Positions 41,517-55,980 are shown, counted from the first letter of the stretch. The stretch: DNA of 64,000 bases from Catenulispora sp. EB89 (GCF_041261445.1 NZ_JBGCCU010000001.1:248001-312000), one strand, 5' to 3'. Translations and numbers: made by a program. Notes: a model not told the origin generated them from the sequence alone.

Positions 41517-42110
41517 TCAGACCGACTGCGACATCGAGGGCAGGACGACCACACAGCGGTTGGGCTCCTCGCCCTCCGACTCGCTGCGCAGGCCGGCCGC
41601 GGCGACCGCGTCGTGCACGACCTTGCGCTCGAACGGCGACATCGCGGACAGCTTCACCGGCTCGCCGGTCTCGGCGACCTTGCGCGCCGCCTCGGTACCG
41701 ATCCGGGTGAGCTCGGAGCGGCGGGTGGCGCGGTGGCCGTCGATGTCCAGCATCAGCCGGGACCGCTCGCCGGTCTCGCGCAGCACCGCCAGACGCGTCA
41801 GCTCCTGCAGCGCGTCGAGCACCTCGCCCTCGGACCCGACCAGGTGCGAGAGCTTGCCGCCGACGATGGAGACCGAGGCGCGGTCGCCCTCGACGTCCAT
41901 ATCGATGTCGCCGTCCAGGTCGGCGATGTCGAGCAGGCCCTCCAGGTAGTCGGCGGCGATGTCGCCCTCGCGCTCCAGGCGGGCGATGCGCTCGGCCGGC
42001 GATTCCGGGGCCCGCTCGGCAGCCTTGTCGGCCCGCTCGCCGCCGGCGTCCGGCTCGGCGTCGACGAGGTCGGCGGGGCCGGCCTCGGTCACCGCGGTGG
42101 TGTCGCTCAT
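41517..42110 (-). CDS. jag: Jag/KhpB RNA-binding protein
   Basis: A 197-aa protein with an acidic N-terminal segment (1-40), a KH domain ([20 protein letters not shown] to [20 protein letters not shown]) and an R3H domain ([17 protein letters not shown] to [16 protein letters not shown]). It binds single-stranded RNA and is linked to cell elongation and division in other Gram-positives. It lies 12 bp downstream of yidC in the conserved rpmH-to-rsmG operon. Confidence 0.93.
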   Translation of the reverse strand: MSDTTAVTEAGPADLVDAEPDAGGERADKAAERAPESPAERIARLEREGDIAADYLEGLLDIADLDGDIDMDVEGDRASVSIVGGKLSHLVGSEGEVLDALQELTRLAVLRETGERSRLMLDIDGHRATRRSELTRIGTEAARKVAETGEPVKLSAMSPFERKVVHDAVAAAGLRSESEGEEPNRCVVVLPSMSQSV

Positions 42111-42122
42111 GCCGTCGCTCCT

Positions 42123-43109
42123 CTACTTCTTGCGCTTGCTACGAGTGGTACGGACCGGCTGCTGGCGCTGCCTGGAGACCGCCACCTTGTCCTGGGTGTC
42201 CGTGCCGTTGGCGCCGGCCAGCGCCTTCGCGGCCTCCGGATCCTTCGCGACCAGTTCCTGGTGCTTGCGCTCCTCCTTGGCCTTGCGGCGGGCGATCATC
42301 TCCTTCTCCGCCTGACTGCCGGGCATCGGGGAGTTGCGCAGAGTGTAGAACTGCTGGCCGATCGTCCACACGTTCGTGGTCATCAGATAGAGCACGACGC
42401 CGATCTGGACGTTCAGGCTGAAGAACAGCATGCCGAACGGCATGACGTAGAGCATGATCTTCTGGCTCTGCATCATCGGGTTCGGGACGGAGTTGTCCAT
42501 GTTGGTGTTCTTGGCCATCATCATGCGCTGCGTCAGGAACTGCGACGTGGCGTAGATGATGGCCATGATGACCGCGACGATCTGCAGGTTGGTCACCGAG
42601 GTGACGCCGACCGCCTTCATCTGCGCCGACGTGTGGTGCAGGAAGCTCAGCGACAGCGGCGCGCCGAAGAAGTTGGCGTGCTGGGCGCTCACCGAGTCGG
42701 TCTTGGACAGCGCGCCGACCGCGTTGCCCGCCGAGACGTGGCTGAGCACCCGGTACAGGCCCATGAAGAACGGCGTCTGCAGCAGGATCGGCATGCACGA
42801 GGCGAACGGGGAGGTCCCGTTGTCCTTGTACAGCTTCATCATTTCCTGCTGAAGCTTCTGCTTGTCGAGCTTGTACTTCTTCTGCAGGGCTTGGATCTGC
42901 GGCTGGAGTCGCTGCATGTTCTGCATCGACTTGATCTGCTTGCGGAACAGCGGGATCATCGCCGCGCGGATGGTGATCGTCAAGAAGATGATCGACAGCA
43001 CCCAGGACGCCGAGGAACCACTGCCGAAAATCGCCCCGAACGCCCGGTGCCACAGCATCATCACGAAGCTGGTGGCCCAGATGATCGGGGAGAGGATTGT
43101 GTCGATCAC
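42123..43109 (-). CDS. yidC: Membrane protein insertase YidC
   Basis: A 328-aa insertase of the Gram-positive type without a large periplasmic domain. Five hydrophobic segments are visible, with the conserved Arg48 in the second one ([16 protein letters not shown]). The coiled loop [20 protein letters not shown], the next segment [18 protein letters not shown] and a very basic C-terminal tail ([10 protein letters not shown]) follow. It inserts membrane proteins alone or with SecYEG, with substrates delivered by the SRP. Its start overlaps the yidD stop by 4 bp. Confidence 0.96.
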   Translation of the reverse strand: MIDTILSPIIWATSFVMMLWHRAFGAIFGSGSSASWVLSIIFLTITIRAAMIPLFRKQIKSMQNMQRLQPQIQALQKKYKLDKQKLQQEMMKLYKDNGTSPFASCMPILLQTPFFMGLYRVLSHVSAGNAVGALSKTDSVSAQHANFFGAPLSLSFLHHTSAQMKAVGVTSVTNLQIVAVIMAIIYATSQFLTQRMMMAKNTNMDNSVPNPMMQSQKIMLYVMPFGMLFFSLNVQIGVVLYLMTTNVWTIGQQFYTLRNSPMPGSQAEKEMIARRKAKEERKHQELVAKDPEAAKALAGANGTDTQDKVAVSRQRQQPVRTTRSKRKK

Positions 43110-43510
43110 GATCGCGCTCCTCGGCTGGACATCAGGTCGGGCCGGACCGCGTCGTGGGTCGGCCTGGTGGGCAAACCGACCATCTCGGTCCGGTCGGAAG
43201 TCTGTGTTGTCTCACCAGGGGAACTCGTCTCGTCCACCGAGAGGTTCCGCGCCTGGCCGTCTTTGTCGCCCTCGGAGTGCTTGGGCTCGCGGGGCTTGAC
43301 TGGATCGTATCCGCCCGAGCTCCACGGATTGCAGCGGAGCACCCGCCACACGGTCATGCCGCCGCCCTTGATCGCCCCGTGGGTGCTGACGGCCTCATAG
43401 CCGTAGTGGGAGCACGAAGGCTCGAACTTGCACACCGGGCCGCGCCAGTTCACGACCGGGCTCAAGACTATCTGGTAGAGCCGGATCAGCCCCATCAACA
43501 CGTACTTCAT
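43106..43510 (-). CDS. yidD: Membrane protein insertion efficiency factor YidD
   Basis: A 134-aa protein. The conserved core (1-72) has [39 protein letters not shown] and [18 protein letters not shown] with its three Cys. It is longer than the usual 70-85 aa because of a hydrophilic, acidic tail of about 60 residues that is not conserved. It overlaps both rnpA (upstream) and yidC (downstream) by 4 bp, showing tight coupling. Confidence 0.93.
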   Translation of the reverse strand: MKYVLMGLIRLYQIVLSPVVNWRGPVCKFEPSCSHYGYEAVSTHGAIKGGGMTVWRVLRCNPWSSGGYDPVKPREPKHSEGDKDGQARNLSVDETSSPGETTQTSDRTEMVGLPTRPTHDAVRPDLMSSRGARS

Positions 43511-43857
43511 CGCAACAGCTTCCGCAGGGCCGAGTCGAGGTCGGCGCCAAGAGTGGCCCAGTCCGCACCGGCCGCCGGCGGCAACGCCCGGACCACCAGC
43601 CGCGATCCCGGGGGCAGCAGATCAAGCCGGGCCCGGACCAGGTGCCGCAGCCGCCGCTTGACGGCGGTGCGCACCACGGCGGGTCCCACGGCCTTGCTCA
43701 CGACGAAGCCCGCCAGCACGGCGGAGTCGGCCGAGGGCGGCGGGTCGGTGGGGACCGTCAGGTGCGCGACGAGCGTGGTTCGTCCGGCCCGTCGGCCGCC
43801 GCGTACGGCCGCGCCGAAATCCGCCGACCTCCGCATGCGGTGCGCGGAGGAGAGCAC
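43507..43857 (-). CDS. rnpA: Ribonuclease P protein component
   Basis: A 116-aa basic protein that assists the RNase P RNA in 5' tRNA processing. The GTG at 43857 gives the standard beginning [20 protein letters not shown]; an in-frame ATG 30 codons upstream would add an atypical leader. The RNA-contact motif [20 protein letters not shown] is present. It lies 28 bp downstream of rpmH, the universal order. Confidence 0.95.
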   Translation of the reverse strand: MLSSAHRMRRSADFGAAVRGGRRAGRTTLVAHLTVPTDPPPSADSAVLAGFVVSKAVGPAVVRTAVKRRLRHLVRARLDLLPPGSRLVVRALPPAAGADWATLGADLDSALRKLLR

Positions 43858-43885
43858 GGCGGTCGGAGAGGAAGCGAACCGCGGC

Positions 43886-44023
43886 TCAGGCCGACAGCTC
43901 GCTACGGCCCTTGGCACGGCGGTTGGCCAGGATCGCGCGGCCGGCACGGGTCCGCATGCGCAGACGGAAGCCGTGGGTCTTGGCGCGACGGCGGTTGTTG
44001 GGCTGGAAGGTGCGCTTGCTCAC
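43886..44023 (-). CDS. rpmH: 50S ribosomal protein L34
   Basis: A 45-aa protein, complete and typical: [19 protein letters not shown] to [20 protein letters not shown]. The GTG at 44023 has GGAG 7 nt upstream. First gene of the leftward operon that runs to rsmG; its promoter lies in the 459-bp gap to dnaA. Confidence 0.98.
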   Translation of the reverse strand: MSKRTFQPNNRRRAKTHGFRLRMRTRAGRAILANRRAKGRSELSA

Positions 44024-44482
44024 TTGGGGGCTCCGCTTGTAGTTGGCGCCCTTCAGGGCGGCGTCACTGCTTAGGTCTGTTCCGAAGTGCGCCAACAGGC
44101 TTACGCGCGCAGACGCGCGGCATCGGCAATCGACTTCTCGACCTGCTTACGGTACGTGCCGCCACCCGGAAGGGTCAAACCCGAGGTGGACCGGGCCGTC
44201 AGCGGCCGCTCGGACACTATTATCCACAGGACCACCGTACTTGTGGATAACCGGGCCCACCCGCTACCGTCGGCCGGACCGCCGCCGATGCCCGAGTGCG
44301 GCATTTTGTGAGGTCCGCACCGCCCCGAAGGGCGCCGGACCTGTGTAAACGACAGATACGACAACCGACGCGACCGCGCCGGGCCTTATCCACAGCTGTA
44401 CACACCTTCTGCGTACGACCTGTGGAAAGCCTGTGGGAAACGTGATGCAGACCTGTCGGCGCGGTAGGGCCGACAGCACAGA
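44024..44482. promoter_or_regulatory. rpmH-dnaA divergent promoter region with DnaA boxes
   Basis: A 459-bp gap without a gene. Perfect DnaA boxes TTATCCACA lie at 44220-44228 and 44386-44394 (plus) and at 44242-44250 (minus). A weaker TGTGGAAAG lies at about 44420. The first two boxes form an inverted pair 13 bp apart. Their position before dnaA fits autoregulation of dnaA and possible participation in origin function. Confidence 0.8.
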
Positions 44483-46156
44483 ATGGAGCCGCAGGCCGTG
44501 TCCGACCCGCAAGGTTACACCCCGGTCCCGCCGCCTGCGGCCGCCCCCGGTGACGCGACCGCGCTGTGGCCCCATTTCCGCGCCCGCGTCGAGTCGGACG
44601 GCTCGCTGACCAAGAGCGAGCAGGCCTTCCTGATGATCCCGGAGGCCCGGACGGTGATCGGCGACACGATCGTGCTCGCGGTGCCCGACGACTTCTCCAA
44701 GAACTACCTGGAGCAGCGGCTGGAGCCGATGCTCACCACCCATCTGGCCGCCATGTTCGGCCCGGACATCAAGTTCAGCCTGTTCGTCGACAGAGCGATG
44801 GAGAACACACCGGCCCCGGCGTCCCCGAGCCCGGTACCGCCGCCGGCCCCGGTCATCCCGCAGCTCGCGCCGCCCCCGGCGCACTGGACCCCGCCCCCGG
44901 TGCCGCCGGCCGGGCTGGACCAGTCCGCTCCGGCGGCCTTCCACAGCGAGCCCCCGGCCTTCGCCCCGGAGCTGCCCCGGCCCCCGATCGGCGGCGTGGC
45001 CCTGCCGCCGCCCCGCATCTCCGAGCCGCAGCCCGAGGAGAGCGACCCGATAGCGGCCACGCTGTCGCTGTCCACCGGCAGCCCGGGGGCCCGCTCCTCG
45101 ACTCCCGACGACGGCGCCAAGGCCCAGCAGGCCAAGCTCAATGAGAAGTACGTCTTCGAGACCTTCGTCATCGGCTCCAGCAACCGGTTCGCACACGCCG
45201 CCGCGGTCGCCGTCGCCGAGGCCCCGGCCAAGGCCTACAACCCGCTGTTCATCTACGGCGACTCCGGCCTGGGCAAGACCCACCTGCTCCACGCGATCGG
45301 CCACTACGCGCGCAACCTCTACCCGGGGACCCGCGTGCGGTACGTGTCCACCGAGGAGTTCACGAACGACTTCATCAACGCGATCCGCGACGGCGCCGGC
45401 AACCACCTGCGCAAGCGCTACCGCGATGTCGACATCCTGATGGTCGACGACATCCAGTTCCTGGAGAACAAGGAGGGGACGCAGGAGGAGTTCTTCCACA
45501 CCTTCAACACCCTCCACAACGCCTCGAAGCAGATCGTCATCTCCAGCGACCGGCCGCCCAAGCAGCTGAACACCCTGGAGGACCGGCTCCGCTCGCGCTT
45601 CGAGTGGGGCCTGATCACCGACATCCAGCCGCCCGAGCTCGAGACCCGGATCGCGATCCTCCGCAAGAAGGCCCAGCAGGAAGGCCTGAACGCACCGCCC
45701 GAGGTCCTGGAGTTCATCGCCTCCAAGATCTCCACCAACATCCGCGAGCTCGAGGGCGCGCTGATCCGGGTCACCGCGTTCGCCTCGCTGAACCGGGCGC
45801 CTGTCGACTTGTCGCTGGCCGAGGACGTCCTGAAGAACCTGATGCCGGACGCGGCCGGTCCCGAGATCACCGTCTCGACGATCATGGCCCAGACCGCGAT
45901 GTACTTCGGGATCACCATGGAGGACCTCTGTGGGACTTCTCGCAGCCGCATCCTCGTGACCGCCCGGCAGATCGCCATGTATCTGTGCCGCGAGCTCACC
46001 GACCTTTCCCTGCCCAAGATCGGACAGGCTTTCGGCGGCCGCGACCACACCACGGTGATGCACGCCGACCGCAAGATCCGCTCGCTGCTCCCGGAGCGCC
46101 GGGCCATCTTCAACCAGGTGACCGAACTCACGAACCGCATCAAGCAGTCCGGCTGA
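44483..46156 (+). CDS. dnaA: Chromosomal replication initiator DnaA
   Basis: A 557-aa initiator. Domain I lies at about 20-110 ([18 protein letters not shown]). A Pro-rich domain II follows (about 110-220). The AAA+ domain III has Walker A GDSGLGKT at 259-266, Walker [14 protein letters not shown] and the Arg finger region [13 protein letters not shown]. Domain IV carries the DnaA signature [17 protein letters not shown]. The ATG at 44483 lacks a good ribosome site; a GTG five codons later (VSDPQGY) has GGAG 9 nt upstream and may be the real start. DnaA boxes lie on both sides of the gene. Confidence 0.98.
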   Translation: MEPQAVSDPQGYTPVPPPAAAPGDATALWPHFRARVESDGSLTKSEQAFLMIPEARTVIGDTIVLAVPDDFSKNYLEQRLEPMLTTHLAAMFGPDIKFSLFVDRAMENTPAPASPSPVPPPAPVIPQLAPPPAHWTPPPVPPAGLDQSAPAAFHSEPPAFAPELPRPPIGGVALPPPRISEPQPEESDPIAATLSLSTGSPGARSSTPDDGAKAQQAKLNEKYVFETFVIGSSNRFAHAAAVAVAEAPAKAYNPLFIYGDSGLGKTHLLHAIGHYARNLYPGTRVRYVSTEEFTNDFINAIRDGAGNHLRKRYRDVDILMVDDIQFLENKEGTQEEFFHTFNTLHNASKQIVISSDRPPKQLNTLEDRLRSRFEWGLITDIQPPELETRIAILRKKAQQEGLNAPPEVLEFIASKISTNIRELEGALIRVTAFASLNRAPVDLSLAEDVLKNLMPDAAGPEITVSTIMAQTAMYFGITMEDLCGTSRSRILVTARQIAMYLCRELTDLSLPKIGQAFGGRDHTTVMHADRKIRSLLPERRAIFNQVTELTNRIKQSG

Positions 46157-46172
46157 CCTGCTCTTTCCTGCT

Positions 46173-46208
46173 AGGCCCGGCACGCCCTCGCGCGTGCCGG
46201 GCCTTTTT
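46173..46208 (+). terminator. dnaA terminator
   Basis: AGGCCCGGCACGC (46173-46185) pairs exactly with GCGTGCCGGGCCT (46192-46204), followed by TTTTT. It is the clearest intrinsic terminator in the window, 16 bp past the dnaA stop. Confidence 0.92.
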
Positions 46209-46374
46209 GTCGTGGGCGGCGGACCGGCGAGGCGACACGCCGGAAGTCGAGAAAACCCGTACCTCCCACCTTTCATAGCTCCTTGTCGACTAATGTCCTG
46301 CATGTCCGCTTCGAAGCTCTATGTCGCTAAGGAGACGGGCGGCAAAGGTTCGGACGCATGACGTTCCGCAGGTT

Positions 46375-46700
46375 CAACATGTCACCCACTTGGCAGATCG
46401 CATGATCGCCGCCGGTTGGGGACAACCCGGGGAAAAACTGGGGATAACCTGTGGACAACGCTGTGCGTAACTGAGTGGACGTGTGGATACCGGCGAGTTA
46501 TCCCCAGAGTTGAATTGTTTTCCACAGCTGAACACACAGGCAATGTGGACTAACATAATAGGTATGAGCTGCGGAAACAACGGTTATCCACAGTATCCAC
46601 AGCCCCTACTACTACTACGAGAACAGATAGCTACGTCGGCCGATTTGAATCGTCTCGGCCCACATCTGTGGAAAACTCGCGGGCCACTCATTGGACGTCC
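46375..46700 (+). other. Replication origin (oriC)
   Basis: The dnaA-dnaN gap (46157-46906) is the least GC-rich part of the window and full of DnaA boxes. Minus-strand boxes: TGGGGACAA 46417-46425, TGGGGATAA 46439-46447, TGTGGACAA 46450-46458, TGTGGATAC 46482-46490, TGTGGACTA 46544-46552, TGTGGAAAA 46667-46675. Plus-strand boxes: TTATCCCCA 46498-46506, TTTTCCACA 46518-46526, TTATCCACA 46584-46592, GTATCCACA 46593-46601. Candidate unwinding stretches are TAACATAATAGGTATGA (46551-46567) and the CTACTACTACTAC tract near 46606-46620. The flanking parts (46210-46374 and 46700-46906) hold no gene and should contain the dnaN promoter. Confidence 0.9.
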
Positions 46701-46906
46701 GAAGGCGCCGAAGCCGGATTCACTCTTTCAGGGCCCTCTGACACTCCTTCCCCCGTTGTCGCCGTTTCCACTCCTCCCCAAGCTCGTTTCAGGCACACTG
46801 GAACCTCTCAACACGCAGCGCCGATTCACAGCCTGTGGGTCGCAGACGGCATGATGGGACGCTGGTTCCGATGAGCAGCGAGTAAGCAAGCAGGAGGCGG
46901 TGTCCG

Positions 46907-48094
46907 GTGAAGTTCCGGGTCGAACGCGACGTCCTTTCCGAGGCCGTGGCATGGACTGCGCGGTCCCTGCCCAGCCGCCCGGCCGCCCCGGTGCTGGCCG
47001 GCCTGGTCTTCGAGGCCGTCGAAGGTGATGGTGGGGACAGCGGCTCGGTCACGCTGTCCGGCTTCGACTACGAGGTCTCCTCCCGCGCCCAGATCAGTGC
47101 CGACGTCACCGAGCCGGGCCGGATCCTGATCCACGGCAAGCTCCTGGCGGACATCGCCAAGTCGCTGCCGAACCGCCCCGTGGAGTTCTCCACCGAGGGA
47201 TCGAAGGTTCTCGTCAGCTGTGGATCCAGCCGCTTCACGCTGCAGACCCTGCCGGTCGAGGACTACCCGGCGCTGCCGACCATGCCCACGGCCACCGGCG
47301 CCGTCACCGCCTCCGGCCTGGCCGGCGCGGTCTCCCAGGTGGCCATCGCCGCCGGGCGCGACGACACCATCCCGATGCTCACCGGCATCCGGGTGGAGAT
47401 CGAGGGCGAGCGGGTCACCCTGGTGGCCACCGACCGGTTCCGGCTGGCCGTCCGCGAGCTCCAGTGGAAGCCGGAGCAGCAGGACATGTCGGCGACCGCG
47501 CTGATCCCCTCCAAGGTCCTGTCCGACACCGCCAAGGCGCTCACCGGCGGGGACTGGGTCACCCTGGCGCTGGCCGGCAGCGACGCCGGCGAGGGTCTGA
47601 TCGGCTTCGAGTCGGGTGAGGGCGCGTCCAGCGGGGCCAAGGGCTCGCGCCGGATGACCTCGCGGCTGCTGTCCGGCGAGTTCGTGAAGTACCGCTCGCT
47701 GTTCCCGAACGAGTACAACATCACCGCGACCGTCGAGACCGCGCCGTTCCTGGAGGCCGCCAAGCGCGTGTCCCTGGTGGCCGACCGCACCTCGCCGATC
47801 AAGCTGGCCTTCACCCAGGGCGAGGTGACCCTGGAGGCCGGCGCGGGCGACGAGGCGCAGGCCTCCGAGGCCATGGACGCGGTCCTGGACGGCGAGGACA
47901 TCAGCGTCTCGTTCAACCCGAGCTTCCTGCTGGACGGCCTGCAGGTGATCGACACGCAGTACGCTCAGCTGTCGTTCACCGTGGCCTCCAAGCCCGCGGT
48001 GCTCATGGGCCGCCCGGCCCTGGACGCCCCGCCGCAGGAGGAGTTCCGTTACCTGATGATGCCGCTGCGTGTCCCCGGTCAGTCCGCGGGCTGA
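46907..48094 (+). CDS. dnaN: DNA polymerase III beta subunit (sliding clamp)
   Basis: A 395-aa clamp of three repeated domains, starting with GTG (VKFRVERDVLSEAVAWTARS). Landmarks are ILIHGKLLADIAKSLPNRPV, TLPVEDYPALPTMP, ATDRFRLAVRELQW, and the C-terminal YLMMPLRVPG, which closes the hydrophobic partner-binding pocket. It tethers the polymerase and is loaded by the DnaX-containing complex. Confidence 0.97.
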   Translation: MKFRVERDVLSEAVAWTARSLPSRPAAPVLAGLVFEAVEGDGGDSGSVTLSGFDYEVSSRAQISADVTEPGRILIHGKLLADIAKSLPNRPVEFSTEGSKVLVSCGSSRFTLQTLPVEDYPALPTMPTATGAVTASGLAGAVSQVAIAAGRDDTIPMLTGIRVEIEGERVTLVATDRFRLAVRELQWKPEQQDMSATALIPSKVLSDTAKALTGGDWVTLALAGSDAGEGLIGFESGEGASSGAKGSRRMTSRLLSGEFVKYRSLFPNEYNITATVETAPFLEAAKRVSLVADRTSPIKLAFTQGEVTLEAGAGDEAQASEAMDAVLDGEDISVSFNPSFLLDGLQVIDTQYAQLSFTVASKPAVLMGRPALDAPPQEEFRYLMMPLRVPGQSAG

Positions 48095-48179
48095 CCCGGA
48101 AAGCACTCGTCACGCAGGCCCCGTAAGGTCGGTTCTGACACGATCAGGTGAAGGTGACGGAAGAAACAGAGGGAAGACC

Positions 48180-49058
<879 letters not shown>

Positions 49059-49067
49059 GACCACCCA

Positions 49068-50213
49068 TTGCGGGTCACGCATCTGTCGCTGGCGGACTTC
49101 CGTTCGTACGCCTCCCTCGAGATCGCGCTCGGGGGAGGCGTCACCGCCTTCGTCGGGCCGAACGGGCAGGGGAAGACCAACCTCGTCGAGGCGATCGGCT
49201 ACATCGCCACGCTCGACAGCCACCGCGTGGCCACCGACCAGCCGCTCGTGCGCTTCGGCGCGCCGCGCGCCATAGTGCGCGCGAACGTGGAGCGCGAAGG
49301 CCGTACACAGCTTGTGGAAATCGAGCTGAACCCGGGCGGTGCGAACCGCGCCCGGCTGAACCGCAACCCGGTTCCGCGTCCCCGCGAGATCCTCGGCGTG
49401 CTGCGTACCGTGCTGTTCGCGCCGGAGGACCTCGCGCTGGTGAAGGGCGATCCGGGGGAGCGCCGCCGGTTCCTCGACGAGCTGCTGGTGTTGCGCTGGC
49501 CGCGGTTCGCCGGGGTCCGCGCCGACTACGACAGAGTTCTGAAGCAGCGGAACACCTTGCTGCGTACGGCTGCGATGGCCCGACGTAACAAGACCTCCGG
49601 CCCGAACCTCACCACGCTCGACGCCTGGGACCACCACCTCGCGCTGGCCGGCGCCGAACTGGTCGCCGCGCGCCTGGCGCTGATCTCGGCGTTGTCCCCA
49701 CTTGTGGACAAGTGTTACGTCGAGATCGCCGAGGGCGGCGCGACCCGCATCGGCTACCGCTCGACGGTGGCCGCCGAACCCGACCCGACCGTCGCCGTCC
49801 TGACGGAACAGTTCATGACGGCCCTCGGCGAGGCCCGCGCTAACGAATTGGACCGCGGGATCACCCTGGTCGGCCCGCACCGCGACGAAATGGTGCTGGA
49901 GCTGACCTCCTCCTCGGGTGAGAACATGCCGGCCCGCGGCTACGCCAGCCACGGCGAGTCCTGGTCGTACGCGCTGGCCTTACGTTTGGCCGCCTACGAC
50001 CTGCTGCGCTCCGACGGCTCCGAAGGCGGCGAGCCGGTCCTGATCCTCGACGACGTCTTCGCCGAACTCGACGCCAAGCGCCGCCGCCGGCTCGCCGAGC
50101 GCGTCTCCGGCGCCGACCAGGTGCTCATCACCGCGGCCGTGGACGCCGACGTCCCCGAGCAGCTGATCGGCCAGAAGTTCACGGTGGCCGGAGGGCAGGT
50201 GAACCCGGGGTGA
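49068..50213 (+). CDS. recF: DNA replication/repair protein RecF
   Basis: A 381-aa SMC-like ATPase for gap repair. A TTG start at 49068 (AGGA 8-9 nt upstream) opens [20 protein letters not shown]. Walker A is [10 protein letters not shown], the signature region is [20 protein letters not shown], and Walker B is [20 protein letters not shown]. It works with RecR (encoded at 11159-11758). It lies 9 bp after gnd, and its stop overlaps the dciA GTG. Confidence 0.96.
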   Translation: MRVTHLSLADFRSYASLEIALGGGVTAFVGPNGQGKTNLVEAIGYIATLDSHRVATDQPLVRFGAPRAIVRANVEREGRTQLVEIELNPGGANRARLNRNPVPRPREILGVLRTVLFAPEDLALVKGDPGERRRFLDELLVLRWPRFAGVRADYDRVLKQRNTLLRTAAMARRNKTSGPNLTTLDAWDHHLALAGAELVAARLALISALSPLVDKCYVEIAEGGATRIGYRSTVAAEPDPTVAVLTEQFMTALGEARANELDRGITLVGPHRDEMVLELTSSSGENMPARGYASHGESWSYALALRLAAYDLLRSDGSEGGEPVLILDDVFAELDAKRRRRLAERVSGADQVLITAAVDADVPEQLIGQKFTVAGGQVNPG

Positions 50214-50737
50214 ATCCACAGCCTGTGGACAGCGGATCCGACGCCGGGGGCTCCGAGGGGGCCGACGCCAAGGGCTCCGGCATCGACCTGGCCCGCGCCG
50301 CGTTCGCCGCCGCGCGGTCCCGCAGCAAGGACGGCGGCGCCGGATGGAACGGCAGCCGCCGTCGTAACAACAACCCCGGCCAGCGCTCGGGATCCGGTCC
50401 CGACGAACGCGATCCGCAGCTGCTGTCCTCGGCGATCCCCAGGCTGATCGAGGACCGCGGCTGGAGCGTGCCGGCGGCGGTCGGCGGCGTCATGGGCCGC
50501 TGGGGCGAGATCGTGGGCAGCCACATCGCGGCGCACTGCACCCCGACCGAGTTCAACGACGGCATCCTCACGGTCCGCACCGATTCCGCGGCCTGGGCCA
50601 CCGAGCTGCGGATGCTGGCCCCGCAGTTGCTGGCCAAGCTGAACGCCGAGCTGGGGACCTCCCGCGCGGCTCACGGCGGCCGCGACACCGCCGGCGCCAT
50701 CTCGAACCTGAAAGTGGTCGGGCCCGGCGGCCGGTGA
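50210..50737 (+). CDS. dciA: DUF721/DciA-type helicase-loading protein
   Basis: A 175-aa protein. A disordered, Gly/Ser/Arg-rich N-terminus (1-75) precedes the DciA domain (about 78-160): [20 protein letters not shown], then [20 protein letters not shown] and [10 protein letters not shown]. DciA is the ancestral bacterial partner that helps load the replicative helicase DnaB where DnaC/DnaI is absent, which fits its position between recF and gyrB. The GTG start overlaps the recF stop (GTGA). Confidence 0.9.
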   Translation: MNPQPVDSGSDAGGSEGADAKGSGIDLARAAFAAARSRSKDGGAGWNGSRRRNNNPGQRSGSGPDERDPQLLSSAIPRLIEDRGWSVPAAVGGVMGRWGEIVGSHIAAHCTPTEFNDGILTVRTDSAAWATELRMLAPQLLAKLNAELGTSRAAHGGRDTAGAISNLKVVGPGGR

Positions 50738-53182
<2,445 letters not shown>

Positions 53183-53249
53183 GTCCACACCCGTCCGCGA
53201 ACGAACCTGACGAGAGCACCACCTCTCCTTGACAGCGAAGGATTGAGAT

Positions 53250-55859
53250 TTGAGCACGGAGACTGTGGACGAGACGCCGCAGGGCGACCGGATCGATCCG
53301 GTCGACCTCCAGACGGAGATGCAGCGCTCGTACCTCGACTACGCGATGAGCGTGATCGTCGGCCGCGCGCTGCCGGACGTCCGGGACGGCCTCAAGCCGG
53401 TGCACCGCCGCGTCCTGTACGCGATGTACGACGGCGGCTACCGCCCCGACCGCGGCTACTACAAGTGCGCCCGCGTCGTCGGCGAGGTCATGGGTATCTA
53501 CCACCCGCACGGCGACTCGCCGATCTACGACACCCTGGTCCGCCTGGCGCAGCCCTGGTCGCTGCGGATGGTGCTGGTCGACGGGAACGGCAACTTCGGC
53601 TCCCCGGGCAACGACCCGGCCGCGGCCATGCGGTACACCGAGTGCAAGATGGCGCCGCTGGCCATGGAGATGGTGCGGGACATCGACGAGGACACCGTCG
53701 ACCTGCGCCCCAACTACGACGGTCGCTCCACCGAGCCGGTCGTGCTGCCCGCGCGGTTCCCCAACCTGTTGGTGAACGGCTCGACCGGCATCGCGGTCGG
53801 GATGGCGACCAACATCCCGAGCCACAACCTGCGCGAGGTCAACGACGGCGTCCAGTGGTTCCTGCAGAACCCCGAGGCGACCAACGAGGAGCTGCTGGAA
53901 GCGCTCATCGAGCGGATCAAGGGCCCGGACTTCCCGACCGGCGCGCTGATCGTCGGCCGGCGCGGGATCGAGGACGCCTACCGGACCGGCCGCGGCTCGA
54001 TCACCATGCGCGCGGTGGTCAACACCGAGGAGATCAACGGGCGGATGTGCCTGGTGGTCACCGAGCTGCCCTACCAGGTGAACCCGGACAACCTGGCGCT
54101 GAAGATCGCCGAGCTGGTCAAGGACGGCAAGGTCGCCGGCATCGCCGACGTCCGCGACGAGTCCTCCTCCCGCACCGGCCAGCGCCTGGTGATCGTGCTC
54201 AAGCGCGACGCGGTCGCCAAGGTCGTGCTGAACAACCTGTACAAGCACACGCAGCTGCAGGACTCCTTCGGCGCGAACATGCTGGCGCTGGTCGACGAGG
54301 TGCCGCGCACGCTGTCGCTGGACGCCTTCATCCGGCACTGGGTCACGCACCAGATCGACGTGATCGTCCGCCGCACCCGCTTCCGGCTGCGCAAGGCCCA
54401 GGAGCGCGCGCACATCCTGGTCGGCCTGCTCAAGGCGCTGGACGCGATCGACGAGGTGGTGGCGCTGATCCGCCGCTCCCCCACGGTCGACGAGGCCCGC
54501 ACCGGCCTGATCGAGCTGCTCACCATCGACGAGATCCAGGCCAACGCGATCCTGGAGATGCAGCTGCGCCGGCTGGCCGCCCTGGAGCGGCAGAAGATCG
54601 AGGCCGAGCACAACGAGCTGATGGCCAAGATCGCGGACTACACCTCGATCCTGGAGTCGCCGGAGCGGCAGCGGCGGATCGTCTCCGAGGAGCTGCAGGC
54701 GATCACCGACAAGTACGGCGACGACCGGCGTTCGCAGCTGGTGCCGTACGAGGGCGACATGTCCATCGAGGACCTGATCCCCGAGGAGGACGTGGTCGTC
54801 ACGATCACCCGGGGCGGCTACACCCGGCGGACCAAGACGGACCTGTACCGCTCGCAGAAGCGCGGCGGCAAGGGCGTCAAGGGCGCGCAGCTGAAGCAGG
54901 ACGACATCGTCGACCACTTCTTCGTCACCACGACGCACCACTGGCTGCTGTTCTTCACGAACAAGGGCCGGGTGTACCGCGCGAAGGCGCACGAGCTGCC
55001 GGACACGGCCCGCGACGCGCGCGGCCAGCACGTGGCGAACCTGCTGGCGTTCCTGCCGGACGAGAAGATCGCCCAGGTGCTGGACCTGCGGGACTACGAG
55101 CAGGCGCCGTACATGGTGCTGGCCACCAAGAACGGGCTGATCAAGAAGACGCCGCTGAAGGACTACGACTCGCCGCGCTCGGCCGGCGTCATCGCGATCA
55201 ACCTGCGCGAGGACGACGAGCTGATCGCCGCCGAGCTGGTCTCCCCCGAGGACGACCTGCTGCTGGTCTCCAAGCAGGCGCAGGGGCTGCGGTTCACCGC
55301 CACGGACGAGGCGCTGCGGCCGATGGGGCGGGCGACCTCGGGCGTGATTGGGATGCGTTTCCGCGAGGACGACGAGCTGCTGTCCATGGACGTCGTCCGG
55401 CCGGACACGTTCCTGTTCACGGCGACGTCCGGCGGCTACGGCAAGCGGACCCCGGTGGAGATGTTCCCGCTGCGCGGCCGTGGCGGTCTGGGCGTCATCG
55501 CCGCCAAGACCGTCGACGAGCGGGGCGGCCTGGTCGGCGCCGCGGTCGTGGACGAGGGCGACGAGGTCATGGCCATCACGCTGTCCGGCGGCGTGATCCG
55601 GACGCGGGTGTCGGAGGTGCGGCCGACGTCGCGCGACACCATGGGCGTGCGGGTGATCAACCTCGGCAAGGGCGACACGGTGCTCGCGATCGCGCGCAAC
55701 GGTGACCCGGCTGAGGTGGAGGACGAGCTGGGCGAGGCCGAGGGCGTCGAAGGCGTCGAAGGTGTGGTGGTCGCCGAGGTGTCGGAGGTCTCTGAGGTCG
55801 CCGAGGACGAGGCTCCGGCGGCTGAGGCTTCGGAGGACGCGGGTTCTGACGACGAGTAG
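53250..55859 (+). CDS. gyrA: DNA gyrase subunit A
   Basis: An 869-aa subunit with a TTG start at 53250 (AAGGA 8 nt upstream). The catalytic Tyr129 is in [12 protein letters not shown]. The quinolone region reads [10 protein letters not shown] at 85-94, with Ser90 and Asp94, the usual susceptible residues. The coiled-coil and the six-bladed C-terminal domain follow; the GyrA box is QKRGGKG rather than QRRGGKG. The last ~45 residues are a very acidic tail ([16 protein letters not shown] and onward). It lies 67 bp after gyrB. Confidence 0.97.
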   Translation: MSTETVDETPQGDRIDPVDLQTEMQRSYLDYAMSVIVGRALPDVRDGLKPVHRRVLYAMYDGGYRPDRGYYKCARVVGEVMGIYHPHGDSPIYDTLVRLAQPWSLRMVLVDGNGNFGSPGNDPAAAMRYTECKMAPLAMEMVRDIDEDTVDLRPNYDGRSTEPVVLPARFPNLLVNGSTGIAVGMATNIPSHNLREVNDGVQWFLQNPEATNEELLEALIERIKGPDFPTGALIVGRRGIEDAYRTGRGSITMRAVVNTEEINGRMCLVVTELPYQVNPDNLALKIAELVKDGKVAGIADVRDESSSRTGQRLVIVLKRDAVAKVVLNNLYKHTQLQDSFGANMLALVDEVPRTLSLDAFIRHWVTHQIDVIVRRTRFRLRKAQERAHILVGLLKALDAIDEVVALIRRSPTVDEARTGLIELLTIDEIQANAILEMQLRRLAALERQKIEAEHNELMAKIADYTSILESPERQRRIVSEELQAITDKYGDDRRSQLVPYEGDMSIEDLIPEEDVVVTITRGGYTRRTKTDLYRSQKRGGKGVKGAQLKQDDIVDHFFVTTTHHWLLFFTNKGRVYRAKAHELPDTARDARGQHVANLLAFLPDEKIAQVLDLRDYEQAPYMVLATKNGLIKKTPLKDYDSPRSAGVIAINLREDDELIAAELVSPEDDLLLVSKQAQGLRFTATDEALRPMGRATSGVIGMRFREDDELLSMDVVRPDTFLFTATSGGYGKRTPVEMFPLRGRGGLGVIAAKTVDERGGLVGAAVVDEGDEVMAITLSGGVIRTRVSEVRPTSRDTMGVRVINLGKGDTVLAIARNGDPAEVEDELGEAEGVEGVEGVVVAEVSEVSEVAEDEAPAAEASEDAGSDDE

Positions 55860-55886
55860 TCGTCTGACGGCCTGACGGAAACGCGT

Positions 55887-55922
55887 GGCGGCGGTATCGG
55901 TGCGGGGCACCGGTGCCGCCGC
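55887..55922 (+). terminator. Candidate gyrA terminator
   Basis: GCGGCGGTATCGGT (55888-55901) and ACCGGTGCCGCCGC (55909-55922) pair with two imperfect positions, followed by TCGGTCTTT. It lies 28 bp past the gyrA stop. Confidence 0.55.
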
Positions 55923-55953
55923 TCGGTCTTTGGGGGCCTGGCTTGCTGTGCAC

Positions 55954-55980
55954 AGCCGAGCCGAGCCGAGCCGAGCCCAG
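55954..55980 (+). repeat. Short tandem repeat CCGAG
   Basis: Four head-to-tail copies of CCGAG (in AGCCGAGCCGAGCCGAGCC and onward), then degenerating to CCCAG. It lies in the 312-bp gap 55860-56171 between gyrA and the DUF3566 gene, which otherwise shows only the gyrA terminator candidate and a more AT-rich stretch before 56172. Confidence 0.75.

Noticed and set aside
46483-46854. ORFs inside oriC
   Set aside because: They consist of translated DnaA boxes and AT-rich origin DNA, with no start signal.
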